Positions 59,601 through 64,000 of a DNA stretch of 64,000 bases are shown piece by piece. The notes below the pieces were generated by a model that saw only the letters and a program-made list of their open reading frames with translations, made no database searches and was not told the DNA's origin. The position numbers and the translations under genes are program-made. Numbering within the stretch: position 1 is the stretch's first letter; each line of letters starts with the position of its first letter. Origin of the DNA: Alviniconcha marisindica (Eukaryota > Mollusca > Gastropoda > Provannidae); NCBI GenBank assembly GCA_018857735.1, contig JABMCL010003682.1, positions 185,001 to 249,000 on the forward strand, written 5' to 3'.

Positions 59601-62600
59601 CATTTTAGAAAGGAGGGGTCTGGTGGACCTGTGTGTTTGTGACTGGCGTGAACCAAGAGAAGATTAAATGGCGTGGAGAGAATAGGGTTCCCATAGTCTT
59701 TGGAGGTCTTGAGAAGTTTGGGGAAAATGATCTGATGTTTTCAGTCTTTTGAAAAGGGCTTTGGGAGTTTGTTAATTTTGACCTCTCCTGTCTTACTTTG
59801 AGGTTATGATGTGTGCATGTGTATACATGCATATTCTTATGCTTATTATGAAATGGTCTGAGCTGTGAGGTAGAGGGTGTACACGCAAGTAGTAGGGTAG
59901 TAATCTGTCAAGTCTGGCCCCTGAAAAAATTTAATGCATTTTCTGTGTGTGTGTTTTTCAGCATCAAAGTACTGGTGGCTGTGGATGGGGTCAACGCTTT
60001 CTGGAACCAAACCACCATCAAAAACCCTGAGCGGGAACTGGTATGTGTGTGTGTGTGTGCATTCTTCTGAGTGTGTGCCTGCTTGAACAAGGGTAAAATC
60101 TGATCACTGAAAACCTCAATTTGAAATTGCTCATATATAGGAAGACCTGATGTTGACAAATGTCATAGTTCAGGAGCTGTGTGAGAGTCGAGGTGGCCGT
60201 CCTGGGCTGTCCGTCCTAACGAGCCTTCTGGTTTCCGTGGACGTAAAGCTATATTGAACCATGCTTTGGCATTGGTCTCGGCTTGTCCCTAATATGTCAA
60301 CCGACATCTGAGGACATTAAGCAACACTACCTACCTACCTACCTTGACAAATGACACCTTCTGCCTGATAGCACTTAGCTTTAATAATGTGTTATCATGT
60401 TTGGCATGTTATGTGCCATGATTTTTGGAAAAAGTGCAAGGAAATGGCTGTACATTATTCATTTAAATTTTGTGTGTTTTCCTCCCAGTAACCAGTGTTC
60501 TCATTGGTGCTGTCCCTTGGCTGTGGATTCAGTCCCCTGAATCCCACAGGGGTACAGCTCCTTGACTGTCCCCCTGGACTCCATGTGTCAGTTCAGGATG
60601 GAGAAAACTGTCCATTTTCACCTTTGAATTCATCAATGATGTTTTGAAAATAGTTTTAAATCTGTACCTTGAGTTTTCTATTTGCACCTTAATATTTCAC
60701 AATGTGGCAGCATCTGTGGCCTGAATGAATTTGATTGATTTCACCATTTCATGTTGAAGCAAAAATCAAAGCTGTACATACATTTTGTTTTTGTTTACTT
60801 TGTGGGATACTCAGAAGACCTTACCTGATGTATTTAGATTTTGTTTGTGGTCAGTTTTTTCTTTTGTTTATTTTCAGTTGATGGCAGATCAGATTTCCTT
60901 GGTTCACAACTTCAAGAAGATGCTGCTGTCAAATTGGGTTAGTTCTTGGATTTCAGTGCCCCAGCAGCCATGTCACCTCATTCATTCAAATCACATTTTC
61001 ACAAAACTTCCACATCAGGGTTGTAAACAGGTCCCCAAATCACAAGCAAACAGCTCCAGAAATAATACATCTTGATACAGACCATTTCAACTATTTATCT
61101 TCATGGAATAGCTTAAAGAGGAACCCTAGACAAAAATACATGATGTGTAAAGCTCATGGTGAGGATCTCCTTACCACTGGTGTGGTATTTTCACTGTGTT
61201 GGTTGATGGACAAAACTAAAGTTCAACATATTCAAGCTTGAGGACCCACTTTGGACCTTCAGTGAAAAACAGAGTGAAAGCAACTGACTAGTCCAGTGAG
61301 GTGTTAAGGCACTGATCAATACATGAGCTGTTTCGGCCGGGTGGCTGAGGACTGTCCAAACCTCTTGTGGTTGGACCTGTCCCTCTTCAGCATCCTGACA
61401 GCCACACAGTGCAGCTGAAACTGATGGCTTACCTTTGAGTTTGATTCAGAATCACACCTCTGTGTTCGTTTTAATGCACATTAGCGCACAGTCGTGATAA
61501 AGCTGGCTTTTGTAGTTTTTTGACTGAATATTCCACAAGATTTCATGGCTGTGATCAAATTCTCTTAGATACTTTGTTTCTGCTGGGACAACCAGAGGGT
61601 TGTTTTCACAGCCATGTGCAAAGTGGCTATACAATGCTCATTGGCTGGCAGATGCAGTTCATCCATTTGGAATGTATCATGCTGTAACTGGAATGGACAG
61701 GTTGAATCCGATGCTCTAAGCTGTTTCAACCGTACAGCCATGCTGACATGCGATTTATTTGAGATTAGGTTCAGACAGTCCCCCTCTGGCTAAAATGGTT
61801 CATGTATCAGTGCCTTTGCTCACACCAGAATCCAGACATTTTCACCTTTTTGTGAGCATTGGGTTGAGCATTAAACCTTTCTGACTGCAGACACATGGAG
61901 CCATTGTGTGCTCAGTGGACGTCTTTGCCAACGCACGGGATCACAGAGAAAACCACAGCCCTCACTACCTTCTTGGCAAAGAGGTACAGACTGTCTGGAT
62001 TGCTTTATGCTTATTCTGCATGTCACTAAATCAGTGACCAAATGTGATAGTGATAGACGGAATTGTGTATTTATACTTTACTCTGTTTAACCATTGAATA
62101 CTGAATTTTATTTTGTTTGGGGAGTTTTTGACTTGCGTGAAAAATGTCCTTTTAGGGTTTCAGAACTTGCATACAAACAGTAATGATGATAATCACTGTT
62201 TTCCATCACTTGAATAAGAATTTTGCTTCTGTGTCTGTGAAAGCCAACTCAGTTTGCTGGGTTTCTGGCATTTAGAAGTCCGCACATAGCCCAGCAAGTG
62301 TTAGCATGTTGCTGGGCAGACTCAGCACTTCTACATTTCCCAGTTACCATCTAACATAGCTCATGGGATCTATGGGAAGACTTGTTTTTTCTTATTTTGA
62401 TGAGCATGACTGTATTGTGAGAGCATTACATCCAATGGACATGCCTCTGTCGACTGGTGTATACTGTTCCTCATTCTCTGTCTTTTTGTGTGTGCGTCTT
62501 ATGTGTGTGGTGGGTGTGTCCTGTGTGGTGTGGGTGTCTCCTGTGTGGTGTGTGTGTCTCCTGTGTGTGTCTCCTGTGTGGTGTGCATTTCCTGTGTGGT

Positions 62601-63886
62601 GTGTGTGTCTGTGTGTGTGTCTTCTGTGTGGTGTGTGTGTCTCCTGTGTGGTGTGTGTCATGTGTGGTGTGTGTGTCCTCTGTGTGGTGTGTGCATCTCC
62701 TGTGTGGTGTCTCCTGTGTGGTGTGTGTGTGTCTCCTGTGTGGTGTGTGTGTGTGTGTGTCTCCTGTGTGTCCTGTGTGGTGTGTGTGTGTCTCCTTGTG
62801 GTGCGTGTGTGTGCTCCTGTGTGGTGTGTGTGTCCTGTGTGGTGTGTGTGTCCTGTGTGGTGTGTCTCCTGTGTGGTGTGTGTGTCCTGTGGTGTGTGTG
62901 TCCTGTGTGGTGTGTGTGTCTCCTGTGTGGTGTGTGTGTGTCTCCTGTGTGGTGTGTGTCTCCTGTGTGGTGTGTGTGTCCTGTGTGGTGTGTCTCCTGT
63001 GTGGTGTGTGTGTCCTGCGTGGTGTGTGCGTCATGTGTGGTGTGTGTGTGTCTCCTGTGTGGTGTGTGTGTGTCTCCTGTGTGGTGTGTGTGTCCTGTGT
63101 GGTGTGTGTGTCCTGTGTGGTGTGTGTCTCCTGTGTGGTGTGTCTCCTGTGTGGTGTGTGTGTCCTGTGTGGTGTGTGTGTCATGTGTGGTGTGTGTGTC
63201 TCCTGTGTGGTGTGTGTGTCCTGTGGTGTGTGTGTGTGTCCTGTGTGGTGTGCGTGTCCTGTGTGGTGTGTGTGTCATGTGTGGTGTGTGTGTCATGTGT
63301 GGTGTGTGTGTCTCCTGTGTGTTCCAGGGCTATGAATGGCTGGATCCTTTCATCCCAGTCCACGTGCCAAACTACTCTGAGAAAGAAGCCTACAGCTGCC
63401 TAGAGTATTACCTTGACCGCAACTGGATACAGCATGAAGGAGGTTGGGGCTCACCTACTGACGTTACCCTCTAGCCATTGGTTCTGCATCAGTTAACCTG
63501 GTCATTTTTTTTATCGGCTGTTGTTCTGTTAGCCCAAGTGTCCCTTGACCATTCAACAGGTTTGCACCTTTAACTGCCAACAAGGTTGTTCCCACATCAT
63601 TTGGCAGCCATCTCATCAGTCATGCTAACTTTAATTGTGGTTGTCTGTTGTTAACCTGGGGGTTCTTTTGTTAAAAATTTTTTAACATGGAATACTTGAT
63701 ATCAGTTGATTTGTATTTTGCTCTTCTTGCTCAATAAGTGTGCAAGGGTGATGTAAAAAATAAAAAATAAAATGTTTGTAAATATTCTCTCTTTTCCCAG
63801 CTCAAACGGAGGAAGGAAAGAAGGAGCTGATCTTCTTGAGCAACTACAACCCTTTCCAGCTCATGCGGGTTTGCTCATCAAAGTGA
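50786..63886 (+). CDS. DAP3: DAP3 / mitochondrial small ribosomal subunit protein mS29, 13 exons
   Basis: GTP-binding protein of the mitochondrial ribosome small subunit; also linked to apoptosis in vertebrates. Exons: 50786-50837, 52377-52576, 52992-53093, 54113-54221, 55366-55458, 56074-56210, 57085-57159, 57697-57776, 59962-60040, 60878-60937, 61891-61983, 63328-63442, 63801-63886 (stop TGA). Phases match throughout and the total is 1281 nt (426 aa plus stop), near the 398 of human DAP3. Matches include MVRKPALEVIDCLKHL, the P-loop GNNGSGKT, HIIHYCARNNWLILHAP, VLVAVDGVNAFW, DPFIPVHVPNYSEKEA and EEGKKELIFLSN. The Arg-rich start (MASRRLRLVRRPCSEAKS) fits a mitochondrial presequence. Exon 1 is the least certain part; an in-exon-2 start at MKKLSHH is the alternative. 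Confidence 0.94.
50838..52376. other. DAP3 intron 1, unique AT-rich sequence
   Basis: About 1.5 kb with no arrays and no coding signal besides short unsupported frames. A short interspersed-like trace (ctacatagcgcttactg) appears in the next intron near 52744. Confidence 0.55.
53605..53680. repeat. (TA)n microsatellite
   Basis: About 70 bases of TA in DAP3 intron 3, with one break. The Ile/Tyr frame across it is an artefact. Confidence 0.93.
53786..53946 (-). mobile_element. SINE-like repeat, copy A
   Basis: About 160 bases beginning taatgtcctcggatgtcggt and ending cacacagctcctgaactatg. It is the reverse complement, at roughly 90% by eye, of 60160-60345. The family is not named because only two copies are in view. 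Confidence 0.75.
54113..56210 (+). CDS. DAP3: DAP3 exons 4-6: nucleotide-binding core
   Basis: Exon 4 holds the family signature CIMVRKPALEV. Exon 5 holds Walker A as GNNGSGKTTTL (residues about 156-163), where human has GEKGTGKT, so the P-loop lysine and Thr are intact. Exon 6 (PHKSGRIDLPVEAAEWLVNF) continues the fold. A poly-G run follows exon 6 at 56235-56252. Confidence 0.93.
54585..54751. mobile_element. 167-bp foldback (long inverted repeat) element
   Basis: The left arm begins aagatccaaagacaaaaagg, ttcaaaggaatgctta, and the right arm ends taagcactcttttgaacctt, tttgtgtttggatctt. The arms are inverted copies of about 55 bases, including ttattatgacac and gtgtcataataaa. The central part holds ggcttgatgaaggggatttc. 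It is a non-coding palindromic element; a half copy sits in ASH1L at 19138-19230. Confidence 0.82.
56850..57084 (+). repeat. 56-bp array carrying the acceptor of DAP3 exon 7, four to five copies
   Basis: The unit is ctctgtgttcttgttctgtt, ttcag, then exon-derived ctcagtcagcggtatgtctg, then taacacacagg. The last copy is the real acceptor and exon start at 57085. The first copy, near 56858, is diverged; the inner three are essentially identical, which points to recent expansion or homogenisation. Confidence 0.93.
57160..57340 (+). repeat. 27-bp array directly after the DAP3 exon 7 donor, six copies
   Basis: The unit is gttagtgttaccgtaattat tgtaaat (spaced for reading). It begins within about ten bases of the donor GTAAGT, and each unit holds a donor-like GTTAGT. 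Confidence 0.88.
57765..58665 (+). repeat. 57-bp array carrying the donor of DAP3 exon 8, about 16 copies
   Basis: The real junction is CATGAACAA-GTAGGCGTCACC. Each unit repeats TTTCATGAACAA-GTAGGCGTC and then actgcatgaaggcacacttg, tgtccaaaacaaacg. So nine exon bases and the full donor are copied. Copies in the last third share gttactgcaggaagg variants, showing block-wise spread. Confidence 0.93.
58740..58975 (+). repeat. about 82-bp tandem repeat, three copies
   Basis: The unit is aagcataacggcccaaataa, tattctgtgtgaaaaggcca, gtgactggccagctctgggc and tgcctgtcacacaagtgttc. It gives overlapping open frames on both strands that are not genes. It lies just beyond the exon 8 donor array. Confidence 0.9.
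59432..59518. repeat. perfect inverted repeat: 42-bp arms, 3-base loop
   Basis: The arms at 59432-59473 and 59477-59518 are exact reverse complements around GTA. The left arm starts gcctcagtctcttgtctccg. Nothing around it resembles a transposon end. Confidence 0.93.
60160..60345 (+). mobile_element. SINE-like repeat, copy B, with (CTAC)n tail
   Basis: It runs from tagttcaggagctgtgtgag to aggacattaagcaacactac, then ctacctaccta. The short tandem tail at the 3' end is what one expects of a SINE or short LINE end, and it sets the orientation. It is inverted relative to copy A at 53786-53946. Confidence 0.78.
60346..61890. other. DAP3 introns 9-10, no further features apart from exon 10
   Basis: Apart from exon 10 (60878-60937) I see only unique sequence. 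No repeats longer than about 20 bases and no other gene were seen. Confidence 0.5.
62480..63325 (+). repeat. TGTG/CTCCTGTGTGG array abutting the DAP3 exon 12 acceptor
   Basis: About 850 bases built from tgtgtgtctcctgtgtggtg and shorter tgtgtgtgtcctgtgtggtg units. The final unit flows into the acceptor ctcctgtgtgttccag. All Cys/Val frames on + and His/Thr frames on - are artefacts. The array is essentially an extended polypyrimidine/TG tract. Confidence 0.93.
63328..63886 (+). CDS. DAP3: DAP3 exons 12-13: conserved C-terminus
   Basis: GYEWLDPFIPVHVPNYSEKE and YYLDRNWIQHEG, then EEGKKELIFLSNYNPFQL, ending MRVCSSK with TGA at 63884-63886. All match the DAP3 C-terminus. The 3'UTR runs off the window; no poly(A) signal is seen in the last 114 bases. 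Confidence 0.94.
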
Positions 63887-64000
63887 AGGAAGAAACAGAG
63901 CAGTGTCATTGTACAGCTGCGTAATTCAGCAACACTTGCGTTACCACAGATATTGTTTTTGCCATAAACAAGTTTTTTTGGGCCAAGTTTGGGTGCTATG

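Noticed and set aside
59359..59667. 102-codon + frame and a minus counterpart over the palindrome
   Set aside because: Open because the palindrome mirrors the same codons; no recognised domain, lies in a DAP3 intron.
62363..63474. Long Cys/Val-rich + frames and His/Thr-rich - frames
   Set aside because: They run through the TGTG/CTCC array; low-complexity periodic codons with no homology. Only the last bases are the real DAP3 exon 12.

Overview
The window is animal nuclear DNA. Genes have many exons with GT-AG introns, introns are long and full of repeats, there are microsatellites and several transposon relics, and the proteins are clearly metazoan. Repeat style and protein divergence suggest a lophotrochozoan, most likely a marine mollusc; the species is inferred only. 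Exons were assigned by eye from protein similarity, splice consensus and phase. All 23 coding exons of gene 2 and all 13 of gene 3 join without a frame break.

Layout. (1) 1-1790, + strand: the last two exons of an unrecognised membrane protein, preceded by a 37-bp minisatellite. (2) About 1791-5290: its 3' side, almost wholly tandem repeats. (3) About 5290-12636: no recognisable gene; possible ASH1L 3'UTR plus transposon and SINE relics. (4) 12637-47391, - strand: ASH1L, a histone H3K36 methyltransferase. It has 23 coding exons and a predicted 2414 residues, with four AT-hooks, AWS, SET, post-SET, bromodomain, PHD and BAH. (5) About 50672-50837: a compact head-to-head promoter. (6) 50786-63886, + strand: DAP3 (mitoribosomal protein mS29), 13 exons and 426 residues, with Walker A and B motifs.

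The most unusual property is how often tandem arrays sit on exon edges. In all three genes, repeat units contain a copy of the neighbouring splice site plus the first or last bases of the exon. Clear acceptor cases are gene 1 (37-bp unit), ASH1L post-SET exon (38 bp), ASH1L exon 9 (about 50 bp) and DAP3 exon 7 (56 bp). The clear donor case is DAP3 exon 8 (57 bp). Short two- or three-copy versions occur at ASH1L exons 3, 14 and 15. This gives stacks of decoy splice sites beside constitutive exons.

Mobile DNA includes two copies of a DNA transposon with CAGACCTGTTTA ends and 6-bp target duplications, one piggyBac-like TTAA element, a TA-flanked MITE, a foldback element, a tRNA-like SINE head, and two inverted copies of a SINE-like repeat that bracket DAP3 exons 4-9. 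ASH1L (chromatin) and DAP3 (mitochondrial translation) have no known shared pathway. Their link here is the shared promoter, and the two genes are also close together in human 1q22.
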